Shown: piece after piece, positions 35,732-41,980 of the stretch | Numbering within the stretch: the stretch's first letter is position 1 | Layout: the number at the start of each line of letters is the position of its first letter | Origin: CG2-30-58-95 sp964618215 | GTDB lineage: Bacteria > Chloroflexota > Anaerolineae > Anaerolineales > Villigracilaceae | DNA: 64,000 bases | Assembly: GCA_964618215.1 (NCBI GenBank) | Contig: CAZTZE010000004.1 | Location: 1-64,000 of the forward strand | Direction: 5' to 3' | Program-made: the position numbers and the translations under genes | Notes under the pieces: generated by a model | Told to the model about the DNA's origin: nothing | What the model saw: the letters and a program-made list of their open reading frames with translations, nothing else | Database searches by the model: none

Positions 35732-35774
35732 AACGGGCGTTGTTCTGGGAAACCAGAGCAGCGCCCGTTTTGTT
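35732..35774 (+). terminator. Repeated terminator, copy 2
   Basis: AACGGGCG and CGCCCGTT form the outer stem, CTGG and CCAG the inner stem, followed by TTTGTTTT. It is the same element as at 34776 and 36031. A tRNA T-arm-like sequence (GCCGG/CCGGC) follows at 35781-35797. Confidence 0.75.
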
Positions 35775-35801
35775 TTCCAAGCCGGTTCGAGTCCGGCGCT
35801 G

Positions 35802-35879
35802 GCCCCTGTATCCCCTCCCGCTTCTAACGGGCTGAAAGGGTAACTGGGACACATGCGGGTTCGAGTCCCGCCGGGGGTA
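35802..35879 (+). tRNA. tRNA-like structure with Arg(TCT)-type anticodon loop, no D arm
   Basis: GCCCCTG (35802-35808) pairs fully with CGGGGGT (35872-35878), counting two G-U pairs, and a perfect T arm (GCGGG, TTCGAGT, CCCGC) sits in the right place. A 7-nt loop CTTCTAA on a CCCG/CGGG stem would give anticodon TCT with U33. There is no room for a D arm, and the variable region is about 23 nt. It may be a degenerate tRNA or a tRNA mimic. Confidence 0.35.
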
Positions 35880-35951
35880 TTCGGCTTCCTTGAGCAAGAG
35901 GCTGACTTTCTCCTCCTTAGGGGAGGGACGTCGCGATGTCCCTCCCCGCAC

Positions 35952-36024
35952 GGGCCTGTAGCTCAACTGGGAGAGCGCCGCGCCTGCAACGTGGTTGTTG
36001 TGGGTTCAAGTCCCACCGGGTCCA
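35952..36024 (+). tRNA. tRNA-Ala(TGC)-like gene
   Basis: All four arms fold: acceptor GGGCCTG with CGGGTCC, D arm GCTC/GAGC, anticodon stem CCGCG/CGTGG with loop CCTGCAA, a 5-nt variable loop and T arm GTGGG/CCCAC. The discriminator base is A. The anticodon reads TGC. The base before the anticodon is C instead of the near-universal U33, which is unusual and could affect decoding. A terminator follows 6 bp downstream. Confidence 0.75.
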
Positions 36025-36030
36025 CTATGA

Positions 36031-36076
36031 AACGGGCGTTGTTCTGGGCAGCCAGGGCAGCGCCCGTTTTGTTTTT
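36031..36076 (+). terminator. Repeated terminator, copy 3
   Basis: AACGGGCG...CGCCCGTT with inner CTGG/CCAG stem and TTTTGTTTTT, just after the tRNA-Ala-like gene. It is the best-formed of the three copies. Confidence 0.8.
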
Positions 36077-36144
36077 GGCCAGGCCGCCGGCCTTCTTCAA
36101 AGGCGGCTCGCTTTGCCGGTAGGCGTCAGACCGGTAATCCTATT

Positions 36145-36208
36145 CACCCGCCGGCAAGTTCCCCTTTTCCCGCAAGGGCAGGCACGGAACATCGGCGGGG
36201 CGTTTTTT
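36145..36208 (+). ncRNA. Three-tier structured element, copy A
   Basis: Nested stems: CCCGCCG with CGGCGGG, GTTCC with GGAAC, and CCC-GCAA-GGG with a GNRA tetraloop, ending in GGGGCGTTTTTT. The same architecture recurs at 36481-36540 and 36715-36774, once per small gene. It may be a terminator, but the conserved inner loops go beyond what termination needs. Upstream, between 36077 and 36144, I see nothing. Confidence 0.6.
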
Positions 36209-36274
36209 CGACCCCCATTGCTCGCTCTAGGATACGGGCGTGCTGTATCCACAATGTCTAGAAAGGAGGTAGGC

Positions 36275-36511
36275 GTGAATACAAAGTTCCTGTCAGCCCT
36301 CGAGGACCTCGTAGGCGGACATAAAAGTTCGTACATGGTGTCTGCCATGTACGATGTTATTGCCCCCCTCACTGCAACAGGAACCCTCGAGGGCGACGAG
36401 GACATTGGTCTATGGAGGTGGCTTTATGGGCGTTCCTATAAAGCCGATGAAACTGCCGCGTCTATTGCGGCAGAATACGACGCCCAAGCTCCCCTCGACC
36501 CGCAAGGGTAG
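36275..36511 (+). CDS. Unknown 78-aa protein
   Basis: A GTG start at 36275 is supported by AAGGAGG 5 bp upstream. The protein is helical (FLSALEDLVGGH, YKADETAASIAAEYDA) with a WRWLYGR centre and no known family. Its last codons and TAG stop (36509-36511) lie inside the structured element at 36481, so translation of the end could affect folding of that RNA. Confidence 0.6.
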   Translation: MNTKFLSALEDLVGGHKSSYMVSAMYDVIAPLTATGTLEGDEDIGLWRWLYGRSYKADETAASIAAEYDAQAPLDPQG

Positions 36512-36540
36512 GAACGGAACACCGGCGGGGCGTTTTTTTT
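36481..36540 (+). ncRNA. Three-tier structured element, copy B
   Basis: Here the outer stem is CGCCC with GGGCG and the inner hairpin is ACCC-GCAA-GGGT, again followed by GGAAC and ACCGGCGGGGCG, then eight Ts. Compared with copy A the outer pairing partner is different yet pairing is kept. It overlaps the 3' end of the gene at 36275-36511. Confidence 0.55.
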
Positions 36541-36555
36541 GAAAGGAGAATAACT

Positions 36556-36696
36556 ATGTTCAAAGGGACTTGGTTCTATGAATTGCAAATAGGCCCGCTA
36601 GTATTTCAGTGGAAGCACACGGAAGGGGCGAAGATGCGCCGATACCACATCGGCCCGTTCCAGGTCTGGCGAGACTCTGCCTGGAAGTTACGCTAA
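36556..36696 (+). CDS. Unknown 46-aa basic protein
   Basis: This very short gene starts with AAAGGAG 7 bp before the ATG and encodes a Trp- and Arg-rich peptide (MFKGTWFYELQIG, RRYHIGPFQVWRD). It lies between two copies of the structured element. The strong RBS and lack of any overlapping better frame make it likely to be real. Confidence 0.5.
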   Translation: MFKGTWFYELQIGPLVFQWKHTEGAKMRRYHIGPFQVWRDSAWKLR

Positions 36697-36714
36697 GACC
36701 GTCAGTTTTATCAA

Positions 36715-36774
36715 CCCGTCGGCAAGTTCCCCTGACCCGTAAGGGCAGGCACGGAACACCGGCGGGAATTTTAT
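36715..36774 (+). ncRNA. Three-tier structured element, copy C
   Basis: CCCGTCGG pairs with CCGGCGGG through one G-U pair. GTTCC/GGAAC and ACCC-GTAA-GGG (also a GNRA loop) follow, then ATTTTATTT. The G-U change in the stem and GCAA-to-GTAA change in the loop preserve structure. Confidence 0.6.
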
Positions 36775-36790
36775 TTGAAGGAGAAAAACA

Positions 36791-37021
36791 ATGTCAGACA
36801 TCTACAATCATCACCCCGATAAGGGAGGGGGCAGGCGGGCAGAAACCATCTTCACCGAGGACGGCGCGCCGGTCGTCCTAAAAACATTCAACGAGCAACT
36901 TCGTGCTGCTCAAATTATGGATCCGTTGCTCAAGGCAGGTTTCTCCCGCGCTTTTGCTGAGGCAGAAGCCGCGCGGGCGTTCCTCGAACTCCGCCGGGCA
37001 AAGAAGTGGTTTGGTTGGTAA
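36791..37021 (+). CDS. Unknown 76-aa protein
   Basis: AAGGAG 8 bp before the ATG supports the start. The protein has a disordered, Gly/Arg-rich beginning (HHPDKGGGRRAETIF) and a helical C-terminal half (FAEAEAARAFLELRRAKKW). No known domain. A strong bidirectional terminator separates it from the convergent gene at 37071. Confidence 0.6.
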   Translation: MSDIYNHHPDKGGGRRAETIFTEDGAPVVLKTFNEQLRAAQIMDPLLKAGFSRAFAEAEAARAFLELRRAKKWFGW

Positions 37022-37031
37022 GAGTCCATAA

Positions 37032-37064
37032 GGCCGGCAGGATATGTTTTCCTGCCGGCCTTTT
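37032..37064. terminator. Bidirectional terminator
   Basis: GGCCGGCAGG and CCTGCCGGCC form a perfect 10-bp stem around a 9-nt loop, with TTTT on the plus strand. It lies between two convergent genes (36791 plus, 37071 minus). Confidence 0.9.
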
Positions 37065-37070
37065 CAACAA

Positions 37071-37622
37071 CTAAATCGCTCCGAATGCCCGCAGGCTTCG
37101 GGCGATTGCATCCCCCGTTACGGCGACCTGTACCTGCGTCACCGGCGCTTCGGGGGTCGGGCGGAATTCTTGGATGGCAGCGCGAACGACCTCTTTGCCA
37201 TCGCCGCACTTCCAGTCGTTCCAGCGGACGCCCTCGCAGTGATAGACAGCGCGGGCAGGCCGTTTGTCCAACGTGTCATCAGCGCGGTCGCCTGTCATCC
37301 CGTTTTCGTCGCCTGGGATGGCCTGGAAACTGGCGAAGAAGACATGATAGTTGTCCATGCCCAGCGGTGTAGCCGCCCTGTTGATCATCTCGTCCACAGA
37401 GATAAAAACACTCTCTAGGCTATCGCCGTTGTCGTTCGAGCCGTACCACCAAATCTCTATGTTTTCCGGCTCCATCGCCGCCGCCATAATGCTTACCAGT
37501 CCGGCGAGGGAGGGCGAAACGGCATGGACGAGCCGCCACATCCGGCGGTTGCGCCCGGCGCCATGCCAGGCTAGCCAGACGGCAATCTGTTCCCTCGACA
37601 ACCTTTTTATAAATCTCATCAT
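37071..37622 (-). CDS. Unknown protein, only minus-strand gene of the right half
   Basis: The protein of about 183 aa (starting at the ATG with AAGGAG 9 bp upstream; a GTG at 37643 is an alternative) shows no known motif. It has a short basic N-terminus and a segment NIEIWWYGSNDNGDSLESVF, and ends with VTGDAIARSLRAFGAI. It is the only minus-strand gene I accept right of 34.1 kb and is closed by the terminator at 37032. Confidence 0.55.
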   Translation of the reverse strand: MMRFIKRLSREQIAVWLAWHGAGRNRRMWRLVHAVSPSLAGLVSIMAAAMEPENIEIWWYGSNDNGDSLESVFISVDEMINRAATPLGMDNYHVFFASFQAIPGDENGMTGDRADDTLDKRPARAVYHCEGVRWNDWKCGDGKEVVRAAIQEFRPTPEAPVTQVQVAVTGDAIARSLRAFGAI

Positions 37623-37784
37623 TTTCATCATCTCCTTTTTCACCTGTGCCTGCTGCAGGTGCAGGCAAATAAATCACCCGGCTTGCGCCGGGCGTGGTTA
37701 ACGAAAACGGGCGTCCGCAATACGCGGAACGCCCTTACTGACCCTGATTATATCCATCTATCTCACCCTGTCAAGGAGGCTGCC

Positions 37785-38003
37785 ATGAAACTCGATAAAG
37801 CTCTCAGTCGCGACCGCAAGTATCAGAAGCGGGCAAAATCGTTCATATCCACCCCAACCCCAACGAAAGGAGAAATTACCATGTCCCACAAAACAAAAGC
37901 AGCGGTGGCAACCGCTGCTCAGTCCTGCGCTTTCTGCTGCGCTCATTACTATGGGGATAATAGCACGAATATTCTAATAATGCAAGAGGGAGGCGCAAAG
38001 TAG
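37785..38003 (+). CDS. Unknown 72-aa protein, possibly two starts
   Basis: CAAGGAGG precedes the ATG at 37785. A second RBS (AAAGGAG) and ATG lie in the same frame at 37881, so a shorter 40-aa form (MSHKTKAAVATAAQ...) may also be made. The N-terminus is very basic (LDKALSRDRKYQKRAK); the C-terminal part has CAFCCAHYYG, a possible metal site. Function unknown. Confidence 0.5.
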   Translation: MKLDKALSRDRKYQKRAKSFISTPTPTKGEITMSHKTKAAVATAAQSCAFCCAHYYGDNSTNILIMQEGGAK

Positions 38004-38050
38004 TGACAAAAGACACCCCACCAATACCCCCTTTGTCAGTTAGTTACAAT

Positions 38051-38113
38051 AGACGGGACGCCTCTTACCCATACGGGGTTCGGCGGATGTGTGATCATGT
38101 CATGTCCCGTCTT
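38051..38113 (+). terminator. Long hairpin before the small membrane gene
   Basis: AGACGGGAC (38051-38059) and GTCCCGTCT (38104-38112) form a perfect 9-bp stem that closes a 44-nt structured loop. The T-run is weak, so a leader structure is as likely as a terminator. Confidence 0.5.
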
Positions 38114-38146
38114 CGTATTTAATCCAAACACTCTAAGGAGGCTGAC

Positions 38147-38266
38147 ATGGAACGCACTTTAGGTTTTCTGCTGCTTTTGTTCGCCCTGGCTGGCAGCCAG
38201 CCGGCGGAACTGCTACGGCAACTGGCCGAGGTGATCAACACCTTGTCGCGGCTGCTCGGAGGTTAG
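38147..38266 (+). CDS. Small hydrophobic protein (39 aa)
   Basis: AAGGAGG 7 bp upstream and the ATG define a 39-aa protein with one hydrophobic segment (LGFLLLLFALAGSQ) and an amphipathic helix ending in SRLLGG. It could be a small membrane protein. It ends 2 bp before the primase start, and a similar small gene ending in ALGG precedes another gene at 41503, so the arrangement may be deliberate coupling. Confidence 0.55.
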   Translation: MERTLGFLLLLFALAGSQPAELLRQLAEVINTLSRLLGG

Positions 38267-38268
38267 CT

Positions 38269-39267
38269 ATGGAATCTCAATCCGAAATACTTGCCCAGGC
38301 AATGGAACTGATGCCTGGCAAGTTCGTGCGGGAAGACTCCCGCGGCTGGGCTACTTTCTGGTGTCCATTCCATCCTGATGAACAGCACCAGGGTAGAAGC
38401 AAGAAGCCGAACTTCGGCGTCAACCTGGAGAACGGCCAGTGGAAATGCCTGCGCTGCTGGAAAGCGGGCGGCTCGATCAACTCTTTGCGCCGGCAGTTGG
38501 GTATCGTGGACTGGCGGCCATCTCAGACGCCCGTACTGCCCCGCCGTGCTGCCCGTCCGCCGTCGCAGGTCTCGGCGCTGGACGAGGCCATCTCGGTGAC
38601 CAGGGCCGGCTTTATAAGATCGCCAGCGGCGGAGTACGCCCACAAGGTACGGCATCTTTCACCGTATGTCTCCCTTGTCTATGGCCTCGGCTACGGCCTG
38701 CCCAGGCCGTCCGTCAGTCGGGAAACCTGGCAGGCGGCACGTGTGTCGAAGATGCTCCTTCGGGATGGAGAGTGGTTGTGGGCCGGCGGCGTGGTCTATG
38801 CCGACCCGCCGACCCAGCCGAGCGTGATCAACGTCCGCTACATTCCGGACGAGATGCTGCCGCATGGGGATCGGTCTTTCACGCCCCCGGATAATCATCA
38901 CACCTGGGGCAACCGTATCCAGCCCCTGGGCGCATGGCGGATCACGGCGGCCACGAAAACCGTGCTGGTGGTCGAGGGCATGTTCGATATGCTCATGGCC
39001 GCCCAGGAGATCCGCCAGCGCGGTATCGAGCGAGAAGCGGTCGCTGTCTACACCAACGGCGCATCCCCGGCCCGCAAACTTTTGGACTGGTTCGGGAAGC
39101 ACGACTATGAGTACGTGGTCATTCCCGACCCGGACAAGGCGGGTGATGAATGGACAGATGGCGTCATCGAGGCGATCCGCCAGGGTACGGGCAAGTTCCA
39201 GGTCGCCCGCCCGCCGGACGGCCATGACCCGGACGAGGCGTTTCTGAGCGGGTGGTGGCCTTTTTAG
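38269..39267 (+). CDS. DnaG-like primase (CHC2 zinc finger plus Toprim)
   Basis: The 332-aa protein has a CHC2-type zinc finger (C32, H35, C60, C63: FWCPFHPDE and KCLRCWKAGG) and a Toprim domain with VVEGMFD and PDPDKAGDEW. This is the pattern of short primases and primase-like proteins of plasmids and phages. A full RNA-polymerase basic domain as in DnaG seems reduced. It probably primes replication of the element together with SSB and the beta clamp encoded downstream. Confidence 0.85.
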   Translation: MESQSEILAQAMELMPGKFVREDSRGWATFWCPFHPDEQHQGRSKKPNFGVNLENGQWKCLRCWKAGGSINSLRRQLGIVDWRPSQTPVLPRRAARPPSQVSALDEAISVTRAGFIRSPAAEYAHKVRHLSPYVSLVYGLGYGLPRPSVSRETWQAARVSKMLLRDGEWLWAGGVVYADPPTQPSVINVRYIPDEMLPHGDRSFTPPDNHHTWGNRIQPLGAWRITAATKTVLVVEGMFDMLMAAQEIRQRGIEREAVAVYTNGASPARKLLDWFGKHDYEYVVIPDPDKAGDEWTDGVIEAIRQGTGKFQVARPPDGHDPDEAFLSGWWPF

Positions 39268-39294
39268 CGACCCTATTCTGATAACGGAGGAAAG

Positions 39295-39483
39295 ATGATC
39301 ACTGTTTACACGTTCCCGTTTGTGTGCGTCCGATTCGTTTCAAGATCGGGCAAAACTTGTTGGTGCGGCGTGACGGCTGCGAGCCTGAAACGCATCACCG
39401 CGTTACATCAGTTTAGTTGGGAGCGCGGTCCCGATGGTCGCATAGTTGCGACGTACTCACTTGGAGGAGGAAGCCATGTGTAA
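39295..39483 (+). CDS. Unknown 62-aa protein
   Basis: ACGGAGG precedes the ATG by 5 bp. The short basic protein (YTFPFVCVRFVSRSGKTCWC) has three cysteines and no known family. It overlaps the next gene by 8 bp. Moderately confident that it is translated because of the RBS and the overlap. Confidence 0.5.
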   Translation: MITVYTFPFVCVRFVSRSGKTCWCGVTAASLKRITALHQFSWERGPDGRIVATYSLGGGSHV

Positions 39484-39787
39484 GATTACTCTTCGGTTCG
39501 TCAGAGGACTGAGCGAGAAGTTCAAGTTGGCGCTGGACTGGCTCAAAAAGGCCAGCCCGTATATCGTCGGGGTTTGCTTGCTTATCAGCGTCTTCTTGCT
39601 GCTGGTAGGGGCATCCCGCATGGTAGTCCAGGCAGCAACCCGCAGCGGGTATTCGGTTGTCGGGTGGGTCGCTGTGATCGTGTTCTGGCTCATCCTTATT
39701 GTCGCCGGGATGAGGCAGGGCAGCGCTTCATCCTCCGGTAGTGATGAAAAAGGTATGAGCGATGAGCAAAACCGCAACTCCACCTAG
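39476..39787 (+). CDS. Small membrane protein with two transmembrane segments
   Basis: This 103-aa protein has two hydrophobic helices (about 29-50: YIVGVCLLISVFLLLVGA, and 65-83: VGWVAVIVFWLILIVAG) and a polar Ser-rich tail. GGAGGAGG lies 5 bp upstream. The size and topology resemble holin-like or pilus-accessory proteins, but nothing specific can be said. Confidence 0.6.
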   Translation: MCKITLRFVRGLSEKFKLALDWLKKASPYIVGVCLLISVFLLLVGASRMVVQAATRSGYSVVGWVAVIVFWLILIVAGMRQGSASSSGSDEKGMSDEQNRNST

Positions 39788-39815
39788 ACGGCGCCCGCGA
39801 GGTTTTCTCATTCAT

Positions 39816-39856
39816 CCGGGGAGTGGCAGCAATAATGCCGCTCCCCGGTTTTGCTT
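39816..39856 (+). terminator. Terminator upstream of ssb
   Basis: CCGGGGAG and CTCCCCGG flank a second small stem (GGCAGCAATAATGCC) and end in TTTTGCTTT. It separates the membrane gene from ssb. The leader 39860-40026 before ssb holds no gene. Confidence 0.8.
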
Positions 39857-40026
39857 TCCAGCCAATTGGGATTGAAATATAAAAAAACAGTCACTTACTC
39901 ACATCAACGCCCTGCCGCCCTCTTGTGGCAGTCTCGCTTAGTCGTTCCCGGCCTGGGTTGCGGGACAGGCCAAGGACACCACCCAATCCAATAAACTAAA
40001 ATCAGAAAAACAAAGGAGAAAATATC

Positions 40027-40452
40027 ATGTCATTCCACACCACCATCGTAGTAGGCAATCTGGGCAAAGATCCCGAAATGCGCTATACATCATCGGGCCA
40101 GGCCGTGACCAGTTTTTCCGTCGCCGTCAACGACGACTACACAAGCAGCAATGGCGAGAAGGTCAAGCGTACCATCTGGTATCGCATTTCGGCCTGGGGC
40201 AAACAAGCCGAATCCTGCAACCAGTACGTCAAGAAAGGCAGCAAGGTTCTCGTGGAAGGCCGCTTGACGGCTGATCCCGCCACCGGCGGACCGCGCATCT
40301 GGACGGGGCAGGATGGCAGCGCTCGCGCATCCTTCGAGATAAGCGCCCAGACCGTGCGCTTCCTGTCCTCACGCGGCGATGGCGCAGCGGCGGAGGTGCA
40401 GGCCGACGCCGCTCCCGACGACGCCGGCGGCGATCCCAACATCCCGTTCTAA
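40027..40452 (+). CDS. Single-stranded DNA-binding protein
   Basis: The 141-aa protein has an OB fold with the SSB landmarks HTTIVVGNLGKDPEMRYT, VTSFSVAVND and WYRISAWGKQAE, and the acidic tail GGDPNIPF that recruits replication and repair partners. The tail is one residue different from the usual DDDIPF. AAAGGAG lies 7 bp before the ATG. Presence of a plasmid-type SSB beside primase and beta clamp genes shows that the element runs its own replication set. Confidence 0.95.
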   Translation: MSFHTTIVVGNLGKDPEMRYTSSGQAVTSFSVAVNDDYTSSNGEKVKRTIWYRISAWGKQAESCNQYVKKGSKVLVEGRLTADPATGGPRIWTGQDGSARASFEISAQTVRFLSSRGDGAAAEVQADAAPDDAGGDPNIPF

Positions 40453-40470
40453 CCGAATACTCGCATCCTA

Positions 40471-40506
40471 AAAAAACGCCCTGGTTGACCGCCAGGGCGG
40501 TTTTTT
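40471..40506. terminator. Terminator after ssb
   Basis: CGCCCTGG and CCAGGGCG form an 8-bp stem with A-run on the left and T-run on the right, so it can work in both directions. Confidence 0.85.
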
Positions 40507-40533
40507 CTAATCCCCAAAACAGGAGAAAATACC

Positions 40534-41031
40534 ATGAGTGAACGAAAATGGCTCAAACAGTGGTCTGTGCCATCTGAGTCCGGGGCGAGGCCGTACAAAG
40601 TTTCGCTCGACTTGGATGGCGAAACGTATGCTTGCCACTGCTGGCCGTTCCTGCGGGAACGGACAACTTGCAAACATATCAAGAAAGTGCTCGCAGGTGA
40701 AGTTCCTGAAATCGGCGAAGACCTGCCGCCTGAGCCAGTCATTGAATTCTGGAACGTTCGCGAGGTAATTCCGGTCACGGGCAGAGGTGGTCGCATAGTG
40801 AGGGTCAAGACGCCGTTTGTTTCGTTCGACGACACTCACTTTACGCTGACTGTCGTGTACGATCTGCTCAAAGCCGGTGTGCGCATGACAACACTGCGCA
40901 ATCGCTATCGGCTGCCGAAAGACCTGACACGCGTTGACATCGAAGCGTACATCCAGCAGAACGGGCGAAAGATATACGGCCCGTGGGAAGAAGAACGCGG
41001 GCAGCATGTCGGCTATGAATTCGTCCGATAA
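40534..41031 (+). CDS. SWIM zinc-finger protein
   Basis: The 165-aa protein contains a SWIM motif (C34, C36, C46, H48: YACHCWPF...TTCKHI), a zinc knuckle that binds DNA or protein and occurs in recombination mediators and helicase partners. The rest is charged and unrecognised (VEAYIQQNGRKIYGPWEEE). It is inserted between ssb and a duplicated ssb tail. Its RBS is AGGAG 8 bp upstream. Confidence 0.75.
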   Translation: MSERKWLKQWSVPSESGARPYKVSLDLDGETYACHCWPFLRERTTCKHIKKVLAGEVPEIGEDLPPEPVIEFWNVREVIPVTGRGGRIVRVKTPFVSFDDTHFTLTVVYDLLKAGVRMTTLRNRYRLPKDLTRVDIEAYIQQNGRKIYGPWEEERGQHVGYEFVR

Positions 41032-41033
41032 AC

Positions 41034-41060
41034 GGCGACGATCCCAATATCCCGTTCTAG
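41034..41060 (+). pseudogene. Duplicated tail of ssb
   Basis: These 27 bp encode GDDPNIPF and a TAG, almost the same as the end of ssb at 40426-40452 (GGDPNIPF, TAA). It lies 3 bp after the SWIM gene. It looks like the remains of a second ssb, so the SWIM gene may have replaced the body of a duplicated ssb copy. Confidence 0.6.
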
Positions 41061-41079
41061 GCCGGGAAAGAAACTCTAT

Positions 41080-41121
41080 AACTCCCGCCCTGAAACCACT
41101 TCGGGGCGGGAGTTGCTTTTT
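41080..41121 (+). terminator. Terminator after the SWIM gene
   Basis: AACTCCCGCCC and GGGCGGGAGTT form a perfect 11-bp stem followed by GCTTTTT. The RBS of the next gene follows within 10 bp. Confidence 0.85.
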
Positions 41122-41133
41122 CTGGAGGTTTGA

Positions 41134-41397
41134 ATGAGCAAAATCTATGTCGTGAAAATAACCCGCCTGGTCGTCTGCGAAGATGAGCGTCAGGCCAGGG
41201 AATTCGCTGCTAAAGAAGGCAACCCAGAAGATGTGGATGAGGTCGTCGAAGTCCGCGACCTCAGCGACATCCCTGAAGCGTGGAAAACGGCGAATCCCTA
41301 TGGAGAAGGCGAGGCCGAAAGGTGGACATCAGAACAGTGGTGGAGCCTGCTTCTCAGACAATTCGAGATAAGAGAATCGGTGCAGGAGAAGCGCTGA
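41134..41397 (+). CDS. Unknown 87-aa acidic protein
   Basis: GGAGG 6 bp upstream supports the ATG. The protein has a beta start (KIYVVKITRLVVCED) and an acidic helical region (EGNPEDVDEVVEVRDLSD). No family recognised. It is closed by a CCGAGG/CCTCGG stem (41404-41429) and the terminator at 41440. Confidence 0.6.
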   Translation: MSKIYVVKITRLVVCEDERQAREFAAKEGNPEDVDEVVEVRDLSDIPEAWKTANPYGEGEAERWTSEQWWSLLLRQFEIRESVQEKR

Positions 41398-41439
41398 TTC
41401 GGAGCCGAGGGAGCGTTCGCATCCTCGGTTTGTTGTCCA

Positions 41440-41482
41440 AACGGCCAAAGACGTCAGCAGAGACGCCTTTGGCCGTTTTTAT
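41440..41482 (+). terminator. Terminator before the small membrane gene
   Basis: AACGGCCAAAG and CTTTGGCCGTT pair perfectly over 11 bp and are followed by TTTATT. Confidence 0.9.
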
Positions 41483-41502
41483 TCTTACGCAAGGAGGAAC
41501 CC

Positions 41503-41628
41503 ATGTTCGGAAAACTTGTGTTTGCCGGTTTCGCCGGCCTGTTTCTCGCCGCCGCGCTCACCGTCCTGCCGGTCGTTGCAGCGGCGCTTGCCATGCTGAC
41601 GAAGGTCATCCCAGCCCTGGGAGGTTAG
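41503..41628 (+). CDS. Small hydrophobic protein (41 aa)
   Basis: AAGGAGG 6 bp before the ATG. The product is almost wholly hydrophobic (LVFAGFAGLFLAAALTVLP, VAAALAMLTKVI) and ends in PALGG, 2 bp before the next ATG. It resembles the 39-aa protein at 38147-38266 in size, ending and position. A membrane peptide is likely; function unknown. Confidence 0.55.
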   Translation: MFGKLVFAGFAGLFLAAALTVLPVVAAALAMLTKVIPALGG

Positions 41629-41630
41629 CC

Positions 41631-41936
41631 ATGATAGATAACATCTCACCAGCCGAGGCGCATCGCCTCGTTCGTACTCGTCGTTGCTCCGATTGTTGGG
41701 ATATCTTGCAGGAGCATTACGATGCAACGACACGCACCAGCGCCGTTTCCTGCGCCACGCCCGGCTGCTCTTGCCGAGGGCATGTTTCTGTCGAATTTGT
41801 CGAGAATGCCCTCGCAGAGAGCCGCCTAAAACGCAGAGAGGTCGAGCGCACCCTGGGGGAAAGCGGCGCTGTGCCGTGGATACCGAAACCAGTTCGTCGT
41901 TCCGAGCAGGCCATCCTGGCCGAACTTGGATACTAA
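41631..41936 (+). CDS. Unknown cysteine-rich protein
   Basis: This 101-aa protein has RRCSDCWD and CATPGCSC, four to five cysteines that could hold zinc, followed by a helical basic tail (ENALAESRLKRREVERTL). It may bind nucleic acid. It starts 3 bp after the small hydrophobic gene, so both share a message. No family name. Confidence 0.6.
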   Translation: MIDNISPAEAHRLVRTRRCSDCWDILQEHYDATTRTSAVSCATPGCSCRGHVSVEFVENALAESRLKRREVERTLGESGAVPWIPKPVRRSEQAILAELGY

Positions 41937-41941
41937 CCATT

Positions 41942-41964
41942 ATGGTAGCTGGAACAGCTACCGT
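41942..41964. repeat. 23-bp palindrome, copy 4
   Basis: Arms ATGGTAGC and GCTACCGT (one G-U pair as RNA) enclose TGGAACA. It is 17 bp upstream of the GTG start at 41981, with AAGGAG in between. Confidence 0.6.
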
Positions 41965-41980
41965 TACTAAGGAGACCGCC

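Noticed and set aside
35781..35797. Additional tRNA indicated by a T-arm-like sequence
   Set aside because: Only the T arm (GCCGG/CCGGC with TTCGAGT) can be formed; no acceptor, D or anticodon arm fits upstream.
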